DNA of 64,000 nt from Ophiodon elongatus (taxonomy: Eukaryota; Chordata; Actinopteri; Perciformes; Hexagrammidae). Both the position numbers and the translations under genes were made by a program. Position 1 is the first letter of the stretch, and each line of letters opens with the position of its first letter. Positions 34,173-47,464 of the stretch are shown piece by piece. The notes beneath the pieces were generated by a model. That model ran no database searches, was not told the DNA's origin, and saw nothing but the letters and a program-made list of their open reading frames with translations. The DNA is taken from NCBI GenBank assembly GCA_016806645.1, contig JACSYO010002159.1, positions 9,818,501-9,882,500 on the forward strand, given 5' to 3'.

Positions 34173-37100
34173 TTAAGATTGACTTTTGTTCATTAAATGT
34201 TTCTTGGTGTTTTTCTCTGGCTTAAACAAAATGATGAAACACTTTGGTACAAATATACACAATATGAGTCCAAAACTGGAAGCAAGAATGGCAAATATCT
34301 CCACAGCCACAGTAAATTTACCAGGAGAACTGACATATGCTGGGATAAAGGTGACCCAGACTGCACAGAATATCAGCATGCTGAAGGTGATGAATTTGGC
34401 TTCATTAAAATTATCAGGTAGTTTCCGGGCTAGTACAGCTAACACAAAGCAAAAGACAGCCAGCATGCCGATGTACCCGAGCACAGCCCAGAACCCAATA
34501 GCTGAGCCTAATGCACACTCCAGGATGATTCTCTCCTTGTATGTGGTTAGGTTTTTTATTGGAAAAGGAGGACTAAGAACCAACCAAAGAGTACATATTA
34601 TAACTTGAATGAAAGTGAAAGACACCACAGTCATTCTTTGCTGTGGCGGACCAAACCATTTCATGACATTACGACCTGGGAGAGTGGCTTTGAATGCCAT
34701 TAACACAACTATTGTTTTTCCAAGAACACAAGAGATACAGAGGACGAAGGTGATCCCAAACGCTGTGTGGCGCAGCATGCAGGACCACTCAGAGGGTGCT
34801 CCAATGAAAGTTAATGAGCATAAGAAACAGAGAGTCAGAGAAAAGAGCAGCAGGAAGCTCAGCTCAGAGTTGTTGGCTCTGACAATCGGGGATGTCCTGT
34901 GACGATGGAACACAGCCGCTGTTATAATGGCAAGACAGGCACCACCAACTGAGAATGTAGCCAGGATGATTCCTAGGGCCTCATTGAAGGAAAGAAACTC
35001 TACAGGCTTGGGGAAACAAGTGTCTCTCTTTGCATTAGGCCAAAATGCCTTGGGGCAAGGGAAACAATCAGGGGAATCTAAAAAAAATAAAAAATAAATG
35101 GCTTTCAGCAGTCGTAGTCGATTATTGATGTTGTGTAGTAGATATGCATTCTGAGAAACAATACCTGTAGCATTGCTGATCTCCCCCTCAGGACACGGTA
35201 TACAATCATAACAGCAGATGGGTTTTCCTTTCTGCAGCACTTTACGAGTTCCTGCAGGACAGCTGTCAGTGCACACTGACACAGGCACCTGGTAGATAGA
35301 TACAAATAAACTCAAACAAATTCAGTTGTGCTTCAAAGCTCTGAGGATTAAAGGATAGGTTCAGATTATTTTCAAATGGGTCTAAAAACAATACTAGCAT
35401 GTGAATATGTGTACATGTGTTCTGTCAATGCAACTGCTGATGGAAAAAATCCACAATTGTGTAAAAAATGCATTCTAAGGTTCAGCTAAAGACAAAATGA
35501 GGCTTCAGCAGTCTGGATTGGACAAAGCAAGCAGTTATCTTCCAACGTCACAGTTTTTTTTCGATAAAGTCCTGTTTTTTGTTTCTATTCCTGTGCCACA
35601 ACTCAGTAAGTAAACATTTTTGTTCAAACTATTAAATGGGATGTCAGACTGAAAATGCTCTAACTTGAGAACAGATCTCTTCACAGCCTGTATGGACTGG
35701 AGGAACAGGGACCAAAAACACATATCAACAAATTTGAAATTGGAATATGTTATAATGTGAATTTTGGGCTCCATACTTGTGTGCCACCATCCACCCAGGT
35801 GATGTTCCTATTGATATGGAATTCCTGGCCCACCGGCAGTGATGCATCATAGTGCCCCACTGTCACCAACTCAACGCTGCCACTCTCACTTTTTTGCCAG
35901 TTAATCATCTCGTATCTGGCCACAGGATCCAAATTGGCATCAAATGACACATCATAACCATTTTGGAAAAATTTTACTTTCTTCAACTGAGTGAGAACCT
36001 GTGAGGATGAAATAATGGAAGATGGTGAGAGGGAGAAATTAAACAATGTATAATACAATAGATATTTTATTTTGGAAAAGATACAGTATAGAAAAAAAAG
36101 GACATTGGGATTTTGACATATTTGTTTTTACTGACCTGTTTGGACTCTATGCTGGTGAGTTTGTCACATTGAGTCACAAAATTTGTTTCCTGACACACTG
36201 CATTATGAATTGCATGTGCTATTGCATAGACAGCCTTGTACACCAGGTTAGTGATTCGGAGCTCAGATGTGTCAGTGTATGGGCTCTGAATCGTTTCTAT
36301 GTCTTCAGTTCCATCACACACATTCTTGTCTGTGAGTGCTGCTAAAAATACACAAAGACACAGGAAGGTGTTTTTTAGCCTCGACAATTATGTCATTCTT
36401 TCTCATGTAAAATGTTCTTTTTTAGTGTTACTTAACCTGCAAAACCTTTCTTCGAAACTCTTGTATCTATATTCTTCTAATTCATTTATAAAACTTGTTT
36501 ATTTTCCATTACAATTCAAAACACTTTTTTGCCGAGGTGTCTTTCTCTGTTTTTTATGTATTAATATGTGCAATTTCAGTTTGTATATGGCCCCTTGTGT
36601 TTTGGTATTTTTTACCTTTTCTATATCAGCTCATGTTGTCAGAAAAAAATATATATTTTCCTTGAATTGAATACTGACATGACCTTATTAAATGTCTTTC
36701 AAACGAATAAATTATCTATAAATCCAAGTCAATATAACAGTATATTTAGACCAATGTACATATTTACATATTACTGAATGTTACAAATATATGTACTTTA
36801 TTTAGCTTAGTGGCCTGAAGACTGTTTATAGTGTGTGCTTGTGTTCAGGACTTTAGGGTTGACATCTCCTTCAAGGCAGCAGGCTGCCTTAACTTGACCT
36901 GAAAGATCCTCATATCAAGTGAGATTATTTACAGAGATGCACCTTATTTCCACTTCATGTATTTCTTCAATAACAATAGATTTCTCTTTAAATCACTCAG
37001 GGATTGGGTTTTTAAAGCAGCTGCTTCCCCAGTCATGCAGAATGAAAACACACAACACAGATAAGATCCAACTGTGAGGGTCAGTTGTGTTAACGATCAA

Positions 37101-38997
37101 CCAAACTTTCTCACTTTTTCCCAACCTGCAGTTGAATGCATCCTCCCAGAACTCAGTAAGCACTGGAGAGGCAGCCACTTTAGAGGGAGAGAGATCCAGC
37201 AGGAAGTCTCTCAGACCTGGGACGACAGATCGCTCAATGCCAAATCCAACTGCTCCAGCACAGAAACTGAACCTCAGCATGTCTGGGTCAGTTACCCAGG
37301 ACTCACTGCCTATCCACTGGCGAGATGGAGAGGGCTTGAGCGACAGCTCCTCCAACAGAATCCTCAAGTCTCCAGGGGATGTAAATGCCACAATAACCAT
37401 AGCTGTCGACCTGGAAACAAATTACAGTGCGTTGTATTGTACCAATATTTGTATATATATATGGAGATAGTTAAAACAGTTTTTGGTCTCACTCAATTAA
37501 CCTCGAAGAAGATAAAATACTCTTCTATCTCATATTTTTTAAAACATTGTTGTAGATGTGTGAGCAGAAGATCAGTGTGAGCACAGGGAACAAAAGCACA
37601 TAGTCAGTTTATGTAAAAACCTGCGGATAATGTCAGCTATTTTCTGGATCCTGCTAAGTGGGTGGGTCCGATAGAAAGATTCTGAATATTCCACACAGAT
37701 CCCCTCTTTGTGTGCTGCGTCCAGGAAAGATGCCATGCCATTGTTTCCATAATCCGAATCCGATCGGATAGCACCTATCCAAGTCCAACCAAAGTGTTTT
37801 ACCAGCTTTGCCAGCGCGTCAGCCTGGAACTGGTCACTCGGGATTGTTCTGAAGAAATTCGGATACTGCTGCTTATCTGACAGGCATGCACAAGTAGAAA
37901 AGTAACTAACCTAAATGAACACAACAGTGTAGTTATTGAACAGGACGGACACAAGATGCACTGGTCTATTAAACACATAGTTTTCAGAAATTACAAATAT
38001 TTACTTGAGGAATGTTAAAGGGGCCGATGACGCGAGACATGCTGATGGATGGTGTGGACCCAGACTCACCAACAATGGCCATCACTTTACCAGATTGCAA
38101 ACAATTGTCGCCGGTGTAAAACACCGGGTCCAGGCCGCTTGAAAGCTGGAATGCCACATGCACAGCTACAGCCACAGAGGCGCACGAGTCGTAGATCTGA
38201 TAACCGAGTTTGATGCCCGGCAGCAGCTCCGTGCTGTTGTTAATCTCCTTGATGGCGAAGATCATTGCGCGTGAGAAGCGCAGTTCACGGGATGCAATGC
38301 TGTACATGGACACACACACAGTTCAGTAACTGTATAAATGTGGCTTTCATATGAGGACAGTTCACAATTTTAACAGAAATACACAATACAGGAGAAGTGA
38401 ACACCAAAAATCACAACAAAGAAGTAGATCCTAATTCAACATGCACAATAATCTTAATGCACAGATTAATAATAGTTAGCTATTTTAAACTACATTTTTT
38501 GTTTTCATAATGTTTTCAATACAACACAAAAAAACCTACTACAATTCTCTCCTATTTTGAGAATATAGTACGTACAGTTTTTTTTATGCCCTAATACTAA
38601 TGCATTAAAATACAAAATAAAAATATAAACATTTCCATGCCCACAGAGTAACATCCTCTTAGCCCCCACTTCTCCCTCTTACTAACCTTCCTGAGCATCT
38701 CAGTGGATCAGGCATGGTGGTGTAGTTATGCTTCACTGTGTGCATGTTGTAATGTATGGAGAAACTCCCACCAATAACGTAGTCACCATCCATTGAGAAT
38801 ACAGGTAGACGAGTGGTACCCTGGAGCTTACATTTCACAGATTTGGCCTCAGTGCTCACCCCAACACCAGTCCTATCCTCTGTAAGCTCAGCTCTTTGTT
38901 TTACACCATCCCCAGAACCATTCAAGACAATAACTGAGTTCAGCTCAAACAAATCCAATGACAGGATCAGGCCAATAAAGAGAGCTGAGATCTCCAT
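34173..38997 (-). CDS. OlfC/V2R-like class C GPCR, gene 6 (complete, 882 aa)
   Basis: Exons: E1 38687-38997, E2 38005-38299, E3a 37621-37910, E3b 37115-37410, E4 36136-36341, E5 35777-35998, E6 35165-35288, E7 34173-35077. It reads open throughout. The donor after E3b is AAAA|GTGAGA, while most genes have AAAG|GTGAGA. This weakens the exon-side consensus and changes the junction codon from Ala to Thr, but GT is kept. Specific residues include SIASRELRFSR in exon 2, FQNGYDVSFDANLDPVARYEM in exon 5 and PKAFWPNAKRDTCFPKP in exon 7. From exon 5 leftward it is the most divergent intact gene. Intron 1 to exon 5 is nearly identical to gene 7. Function inferred as an olfactory amino-acid-type receptor. 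Confidence 0.91.
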
Positions 38998-39038
38998 CCC
39001 TCAACTGTCTTCAAGTGGGCATACAGTGGTTTTACTGC

Positions 39039-39098
39039 TTTATATAGCTTTTCAGATAATACTTCCCTCGTACTCTACGTCAGCTTACTGTACGTTAG
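39039..39098 (-). promoter_or_regulatory. Promoter block of gene 6
   Basis: The TATA box is at 39039-39046. Both repeats are altered by single bases: TACTCTACGTCAG at 39071-39083 and TACTGTACGTTAG at 39086-39098. Confidence 0.55.
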
Positions 39099-39099
39099 G

Positions 39100-40006
39100 G
39101 AGATGATGCTCTTACCCAGTGGTCTTTGATTAACTCTTGTACAAGTAATATCTATGAACTGTGTGTGTAATATAATCTACACTAAATTTCCATGTCTCTT
39201 TTCTCTCCTTGAAAAGCTACCATTGTAAAGTCTAAATATCTTCTTACTTAAGTCAAGCTCTTACACCTTCTTTCCTTTGTTTAAGCTAATATTACAGTCT
39301 AAGAAATGTACACCACAAATTAGTTGTTTTTATGGTTCAATCACACAATAATGCCAACACAGAAATATTAGTGAAATTATGTTTTTATTCTTTTACTTTA
39401 CTTCGATTCTGTATTTTCAGGCCGTGATGAAAAAAGATCTTAGTGAAATCAGAAAAAAAAGAATTCTAAAATACTTTAACAACATGACATTAAAATTAAT
39501 AAAACATTTAATGTAATTTATTTTTATATATAAATATTTAAATAGACAAGATGAAGAATAAAATATAGTAAATGTTGCTGTTGGAGCCATAATGTAGTTT
39601 TTTGTCTTCAATATATCCTTACTGAAAACACAGAGGGAGTGAATACATGCAGTTCTGGCATTGAACGCAGATTGGAGCATTCATTTATGAAGTGCACATA
39701 GATAAGATACAGGTGATGAGAATCAGGTGTGTAGAACAGTTCTTTGACTATGTCAATGTGTTGGAGTAAGAGAATGGTTGACATGCTTAGATTCTGAATT
39801 TGATGAAGTGAAAAGGTGATTTAACATGGACAATGCTGCTATTTACATTATGCCAGTGAGCATATATGTCTAACTACCAACTAAATGGTTTATTTTTAGC
39901 CAAGAGAACATGTGTAACAAGTTTTCACTCTATGCCCTCTGTGGCTTAGGTATTTTTTATTAAAAATCCCTTCAATTGCCGTCTTAGTTTTCTCCAAACT
40001 TTATTT
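39100..40006. other. Intergenic spacer between genes 6 and 7
   Basis: No gene is seen. Less similar to the consensus spacer than those near genes 3, 4, 5 and 9. A candidate polyadenylation signal (AATAAA, plus 39956-39961) lies about 46 bp past the gene 7 stop. Confidence 0.5.
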
Positions 40007-43000
40007 TTAAGATTGACTTTTGTTCATTAAATGTTTCTTGGTGTTTTTCTCTGGCTTAAACAATATGATGAAACACTTTGGAGCAAATATACACAATATG
40101 AGTCCAAAACTGGAGGCAAGAATGGCAAATATCTCCACAGCCACAGTCAATTTACCAGGAGAACTGACATATGCTGGGATAAAGGTGACCCAGACTGCAC
40201 AGAATATCAGCATGCTGAAGGTGATCAGCTTGGCTTCATTAAAATTATCAGGTAGTTTCCGGGCTAGTACAGCTAAAACAAAGCAAAAGACAGCCAGCAG
40301 GCCGATATACCCGAGTACAGCCCAGAACCCAATAGCTGAGCCTAATGCACACTCCAGGATGATTCTCTCCTTGTATGTGGTTAGGTTTTTCATTGGAAAA
40401 GGAGGACTAAGAACCAACCAAATAGTACATATTACAACTTGAATGAAAGTGAAAAACACTACAGTCATTCTTTGCTGTGGAGGACCAAACCATTTCATAA
40501 CATTAGGACCTGGGAGAGTGGCTTTGAATGCCATTAACACAACTATTGTTTTTCCAAGAACACAAGAGATACAGAGGACAAAGGTGATCCCAAACGCTGT
40601 GTGGCGCAGCATGCAGGACCACTCAGAGGGCGCTCCAATGAAAGTTAATGAGCATAAGAAACAGAGAGTCAAAGAGAAGAGCAGCAGGAAGCTCAACTCA
40701 GAGTTGTTGGCTCTGACAATCGGGGATGTCCTGTGACGGTGGAACACAGCCGCTGTTATAATGGCAAGACAGGCACCACCAACTGAGAATGCAGCCAGGA
40801 TGATTCCTAGTGCCTCATTGAAGGAAAGGAAATCTACAGGTTTGGGGAGACAAGTGTCTCTCTTTGCATTAGGCCAAAATTCCATGGGGCAAGGGAAACA
40901 ATCAGGGGAATCTAAAAAAAATAAAAAATAAATGGCTTTTAGCAGTCGTAGTCGATTATTGATGTTGTGTAGTAGATGCATTCTGAGAAACAATACCTGT
41001 AGCATTGCTGATCTCCCCCTCAGGACAGGGTATACAATCATAACAGCAGATGGGTTTTCCTTTCTGTAGCACTTTACGAGTTCCTGCAGGACAGCTGTCA
41101 GTGCACACTGACACAGGCACCTGGCAAATAGATACAAATAAACTCACATATATGCAGGTGTGCTTCAAAGCTCTGAGGATTAAAGGATAGGTTCAGATTA
41201 TTTTCAAATGGGTCTAAAAACAATACTAGCATGTGAATATGTGTACATGTGTTCTGTCAATGCAACTGCTGGTGGAAAAAATCCACAATTGTGTAAAAAA
41301 TGCATTCTAAAGTTCAGCTGAAGAAGAAATGAGGCTTTAGCAGTCTGGATTTGACAAAGCAAGCAGTTATCTTCCAAAGTTACAGTATTTTTGTACAAAG
41401 TCCTGTTTTTTGTTTCTATTCCTGCAACGCAACTCAGTAAGGGAATATTTTTGTTGAAATTAACAAGTGGGATGTCAGACTGAAAATGCTGTAACTTGAG
41501 AACAGATCTCTTCACAGCCTGTATGGACTGGAGGAACAGGGACCAAAAACATATATCACAAAATTTGAAAGTGGAATATGTTATAATATGAATTTTGGGC
41601 TCCCTACTTGTGTGCCACCCTCCACCCAGGTGATGTTCCTATTGACACGGAATTCCTGGCCCACCGGCAGTGATGCATCATAGTGCCCCACTGTCACCAA
41701 CTCAATGCTGCCACTCTCACTTTGTTGCCAGTTAATCAGCTCGTATGTGGCCACAGGATCCCCGTTGGAGTCAAATGACACATCATAACCATTTTGGGAA
41801 AATTTTACTTTCTTCAACTGAGTGAGAACCTGTGAGGATGAAATAATGGAAGATGGTGAGAGGGAGAAATTAAACAATGTATAATACAATAGATATTTTA
41901 TTTTGGAAAAGATACAGTATAGAAAAAAAAGGACATTGGGATTTTGACATATTTGTTTTTACTGACCTGTTTGGACTCTATGCTGGTGAGTTTGTCACAT
42001 TGAGTCACAAAATTTGTTTCCTGACACACTGCATTATGAATTGCATGTGCTATTGCATAGACAGCCTTGTACACCAGGTTAGTGATTCGGAGCTCAGATG
42101 TGTCAGTGTATGGGCTCTGAATCGTTTCTATGTCTTCAGTTCCATCACACACATTCTTGTCTGTGAGTGCTGCTAAAAATACACAAAGACACAGGAAGGT
42201 GTTTTTTAGCCTCGACAATTATGTCATTCTTTCTCATGTAAAATGTTCTTTTTTAGTGTTACTTAACCTGCAAAACCTTTCTTCGAAACTCTTGTATCTA
42301 TATTCTTCTAATTCATTTATAAAACTTGTTTATTTTCCATTACAATTCAAAACACTTTTTTGCCGAGGTGTCTTTCTCTGTTTTTTATGTATTAATATGT
42401 GCAGTTTCAGTTTGTATATGGCCCCTTGTGTTTTGGTATTTTTTACCTTTTCTATATCAGCTCATGTTGTCAGAAAAAAATATATATTTTCCTTGAATTG
42501 AATACTGACATGACCTTATTAAATGTCTTTAAAACGAATAAATTATCTATAAATCCAAGTCAATATAACAGTATATTTAGACCAATGTACATATTTACAT
42601 ATTACTGAATGTTACAAATATATGTACTTTATTTAGCTTAGTGGCCTGAAGACTGTTTATAGTGTGTGCTTGTGTTCAGGACTTTAGGGTTGACATCTCC
42701 TTCAAGGCAGCAGGCTGCCTTAACTTGACCTGAAAGATCCTCATATCAAGTGAGATTATTTACAGAGATGCACCTTATTTCCACGTCATGTATTTCTTCA
42801 ATAACAATAGATTTCTCTTTAAATCACTCAGGGATTGGGTTTTTAAAGCAGCTGCTTCCCCAGTCATGCAGAATAAAAACACACAACACAGATAAGATCC
42901 AACTGTGAGGGTCAGTTGTGTTAACGATCAACCAAACTTTCTCACTTTTTCCCAACCTGCAGTTGAATGCATCCTCCCAGAACTCAGTAAGCACTGGAGA

Positions 43001-44829
43001 GGCAGCCACTTTAGAGGGAGAGAGATCCAGCAGGAAGTCTCTCAGACCTGGGACGACAGATCGCTCAATGCCAAATCCAACTGCTCCAGCACAGAAACTG
43101 AACCTCAGCATGTCTGGGTCAGTTACCCAGGACTCACTGCCTATCCACTGGCGAGATGGAGAGGGCTTGAGCGACAGCTCCTCCAACAGAATCCTCAAGT
43201 CTCCACGGGATGTAAATGCCACAATAACCATAGCTGTCGACCTGGAAACAAATTACAGTGCGTTGTATTGTACCAATATTTGTATATATATATGGAGATA
43301 GTTAAAACAGTTTTTGGTCTCACTCAATTAACCTCGAAGAAGATAAAATACTCTTCTATCTCATATTTTTTAAAACATTGTTGTAGATGTGTGAGCAGAA
43401 GATCAGTGTGAGCACAGGGAACAAAAGCACATAGTCAGTTTATGTAAAAACCTGCGGATAATGTCAGCTATTTTCTGGATCCTGCTAAGTGGGTGGGTCC
43501 GATAGAAAGATTCTGAATATTCCACACAGATCCCCTCTTTGTGTGCTGCGTCCAGGAAAGATGCCATGCCATTGTTTCCATAATCCGAATCCGATCGGAT
43601 AGCACCTATCCAAGTCCAACCAAAGTGTTTTACCAGCTTTGCCAGCGCGTCAGCCTGGAACTGGTCACTCGGGATTGTTCTGAAGAAATTCGGATACTGC
43701 TGCTTATCGGACAGGCATGCACAAGTAGAAAAGTAACTAACCTAAATGAACACAACAGTGTAGTTATTGAACAGGACGGACACAAGATGCACTGGTCTAT
43801 TAAACACATAGTTTTCAGAAATTACAAATATTTACTTGAGGAATGTTAAAGGGGCCGATGACGCGAGACATGCTGATGGATGGTGTGGACCCAGACTCAC
43901 CAACAATGGCCATCACTTTACCAGATTGCAAACAATTGTCGCCGGTGTAAAACACCGGGTCCAGGCCGCTTGAAAGCTGGAATGCCACATGCACAGCTAC
44001 AGCCACAGAGGCGCACGAGTCGTAGATCTGATAACCGAGTTTGATGCCCGGCAGCAGCTCCGTGCTGTTGTTAATCTCCTTGATGGCGAAGATCATTGCG
44101 CGTGAGAAGCGCAGTTCACGGGATTTAATGCTGTACATGGACACACACACAGTTCAGTAACTGTATAAATATGGCTTTCATATGAGGACAGTTCACAATT
44201 TTAACAGAAATACACAATACAGGAGAAGTGAACACCAAAAATCACAACAAAGAAGTAGATCCTAATTCAACATGCACAATAATCTTAATGCACAGATTAA
44301 TAATAGTTAGCTATTTTAAACTACATTTTTTGTTTTCATAATGTTTTCAATACAACACAAAAAAACCTACTACAATTCTCTCCTATTTTGAGAATATAGT
44401 ACGTACAGTTTTTTTTATGCCCTAATACTAATGCATTAAAATACAAAATAAAAATGTGAAACATTTCTATGGCCACAGAGTAAAATCCTCTTAACCCCCA
44501 CTTCTCCCTCTTACTAACCTTCCTGAGCATCTCAGTGGATCAGGCATGGTGGTGTAGTTATGCTTCACTGTGTGCATGTAGTAATGTAGGGAGAAACTAC
44601 CACCAATAACGTAGTCACCATCCATTGAGAAAGCAGGTAGACGAGTGGTACCCTGGAGCTTACATTTCACAGATGAGGCCTCAGTGCTGACCCCAACACC
44701 AGTCCTATCCTCTGTAAGCTTAGTCCTTTGTTTCACACCATCCCCATAACCTTTAAAGACAAGAGCTGAGTTCAGCTCAAACAAACTCAGCGACAGGATC
44801 AGGCCAATAAAGAGAGCTGAGATCTCCAT
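40007..44829 (-). CDS. OlfC/V2R-like class C GPCR, gene 7 (complete, 882 aa, mosaic)
   Basis: Exons: E1 44519-44829, E2 43836-44130, E3a 43452-43741, E3b 42946-43241, E4 41967-42172, E5 41608-41829, E6 40997-41120, E7 40007-40911. It is open throughout. Intron 1 through the start of E5 (about 41818-44450) matches gene 6 at a constant offset of about 5831. The rest of E5, E6 and the start of E7 (to about 40850) match gene 5 instead. The switch lies between 41798 and 41818. E1 matches gene 1, not gene 6. The protein therefore combines a gene 6-type ligand-binding domain with a gene 5-type cysteine-rich domain. It shares the weakened E3b donor of gene 6. Confidence 0.91.
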
Positions 44830-44870
44830 CCCTCAACTGTCCTCAAGTGGGCATACTGTGTTTGTACTGG

Positions 44871-44930
44871 TTTATATAGATTTTCAGACAATGCTTCCCT
44901 CCTACTGTACGTCAGCTTACTGTACAATAG
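44871..44930 (-). promoter_or_regulatory. Promoter block of gene 7
   Basis: Identical in layout to that of gene 1: TATA at 44871-44878, one full repeat at 44903-44915 and a degraded second repeat. Confidence 0.58.
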
Positions 44931-45315
44931 GGAGATAATGCTCTTTCCCAGTGGTCTTTGATTAACTCTTGTACAAGTCCTATGCCCATGTCTCTTTTCT
45001 TTTAAAGTTACAATTGTAAACACTAATTATTTTATTAACTATGTCATAGACTTACACCTTTTTTGCTGTGTTTAGCTCATTACCGAACAAATGTATATGT
45101 AGCTCCCTGAAACATGTTATTTCATATCTCTAGCTGATTTAATACCACTCTGTCCATTATTAATTATTTACTTTAAATGTGTGTTCAGGTTAATTAATAT
45201 TTTATTACGCCAATGTTTGAAAATATTACCTACCTGTTTAAGTATTAACTGTGAAGGGTGAAAAATAGCACTGGTCTATTAAACACATTGTTTCCATTAA
45301 TTCAAAAATATTTAC

Positions 45316-45451
45316 TTGAAGAATGTTAAAGGGCCCGATGGCGCGAGACATGCTGATGGATCGCGTGGACCCAGACTTACCAACAATGGCCATCACGTTA
45401 ACAGATTGTGAACAATTGTCGCCGGTTTGAAACACTGGGTCCAGGCCACTT
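45316..45451 (-). pseudogene. Orphan exon-2 fragment, copy 2
   Basis: Duplicate of 1142-1277 with the same 3' half of exon 2 and its donor, and the same junction to LINE sequence. It lies upstream of intact gene 7. Confidence 0.8.
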
Positions 45452-47464
45452 AAAGGGCCCTTAAAAGGTCTGCCTTCCTGCTTCCTGCTTTCTTACAGTG
45501 CAGACGCTTTTGCTGCTTGCTCTCGCCTCTTGTTTGCATTTTTTCTGCTAATCTTGTCTTGTCAGTGAGAAGTTTTGAGCAGCAGCTCCTGGACACTTGA
45601 AACTCACTCGGACTGTATTTCTTTGTAGATTTAACAGGCTATTGCCACAATTCCGCTAGTTTGAAGATAAACTGCTATAGGCTACTTAGCAGCTAAGCTA
45701 AAGCTAAGTAGCTGCAAGATGCCTCCCTTACCCAGGATGGCTACTACAAACTCCTGCAGAAGATTGCAGTCTTGGAAACAAAGATCCACCGACTAGAAGT
45801 GAACGTGGAGGTAAATGGACTGTGTGGGAACGATACCACTATACCATGGACTCAAAATATTGGACAAGCGCAAGCTAAGACACAGCTAACTAGCACCACC
45901 AGGCCTACCAAGAAACAGGAGGGCTGTGTAGCAGTTAATGAATCCTCAAATGGTAGTCCTTCCTGGAACTGGAACAGGACATCATACCCTCGGGATGTGG
46001 GAGAACGACTAACAGGCAGGGCCCAGAACCCTGAGATTAGTGATGCGACTGGCTGGCCTGCTTTGATTGTTGGTGACTATGCTGTAAAAGATGTCAGAAC
46101 GATGTGCAGCAAGAATACCAAAATACTCTGCTTTCCGACGGATATGGTCTCTAACATGACGGACAAAATCTTGGACATCGTGGTTGACCACTCAACAAAT
46201 GGCTGTCAACTGCATGTACTGACCATTCAGTACATTTTATCAACAATTTTGACCTTTTCTGGGAGCGCAGAAACCTTTTTAAGGCAGATGGAGTTTGCCT
46301 GAACAAGTCAGGGGTAAAACTGTTTACCTCTAATCTATTTTTCTTCCTGCGTCACCTCTCTGTTCCCACTGCCAAGGACAGGAGACAAGAGGAATCTAAA
46401 CAAGAGATAACCACAGAGCATCGCCGTGGAGACCCTACGGGAAGGATGCCCCTGCCTGAGGAGAGCCAAGAGGAGGAGTGTCCAACCACTTTACTTCCCT
46501 CACCAGCACCTACTTCCACCCCCCACACTCCATCCAGGTCCTCCCCCTCCTTCTCCACCCCATCTCCATTCTCCCCCCATATGGAGTTCACTGACCACAT
46601 GAATGAGCTGGTCACTGCTGGAATCAAATACACTCCCCGCCGCACTCCCCTTCTCCCCCCATCTCCCAAAAACCCTCCTCAATGTAAACCTCCTTCGCCA
46701 CTGGATCTTAGTCGCGCTGCCCCTCCCCCTCCCACCTCCACTACAGCTCCACAACCATCCATTGTCTCCCCTACCTGATAAAGGCAATAACTGATATCTT
46801 CTGGGTCCAGGCTACAAGGCTAATGACACCACTGATTCTCTCCAGGAATAGTCAGGGCCCTGTATGCAGCTAGCCTTCTCAATTCCTGTCCTGATAGTTT
46901 ATAGAAAAAGAAAGATGAGGCTGCGAAGAAACATTAGTAAATCTGCAGACCTAACAAATTCAACATTCATTCCTCGTCAGCCTGTCCAAATAAAATGGGC
47001 AAATAGAGCTTTAACAAAATTAAGCTTAGCTTTATTAAATATCAGGTCCCTGTCAGGGAAAACATTTTTAATCAATGATTTTATTGTTAGGCACAAACTG
47101 GATTTTTTGTTTTTAACTGAAACTTGGTTAGACCAAGATAACAGTGCAGCTGTTCTTATTGAATCAACACCTGACAACTTCAGTTTCATGAGTGAAACAA
47201 GAGCGCATAAGAAAGGAGGTGGAGTTAATATTTTATTTAATGATTCTTTTCAATGCAAGCAGATGTCTTTTGGTCATTTTACTTCCTTTGAATATGTGGC
47301 TATGAATTCCACTCAAGCTTTATTCCTAAACATTTACAGACCACCTAAATACTGTACAACCTTCTTTGATGAGTTTACTGAACTGCTGTCCATAATCTGT
47401 ATTGATTTTGATTGTGTTGTCATTGTTGGCGATTTCAATATCCATGTTGATAATCCCCAATTAG
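45452..47464 (+). mobile_element. CR1/L2-like LINE 5' fragment, copy 2
   Basis: Same structure as copy 1: leader, broken esterase-type ORF1 (45772-46778, with GDY for GDS), then the ORF2 endonuclease start, cut at the gypsy junction near 47460-47474. The endonuclease frame begins at 46864. Confidence 0.75.
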
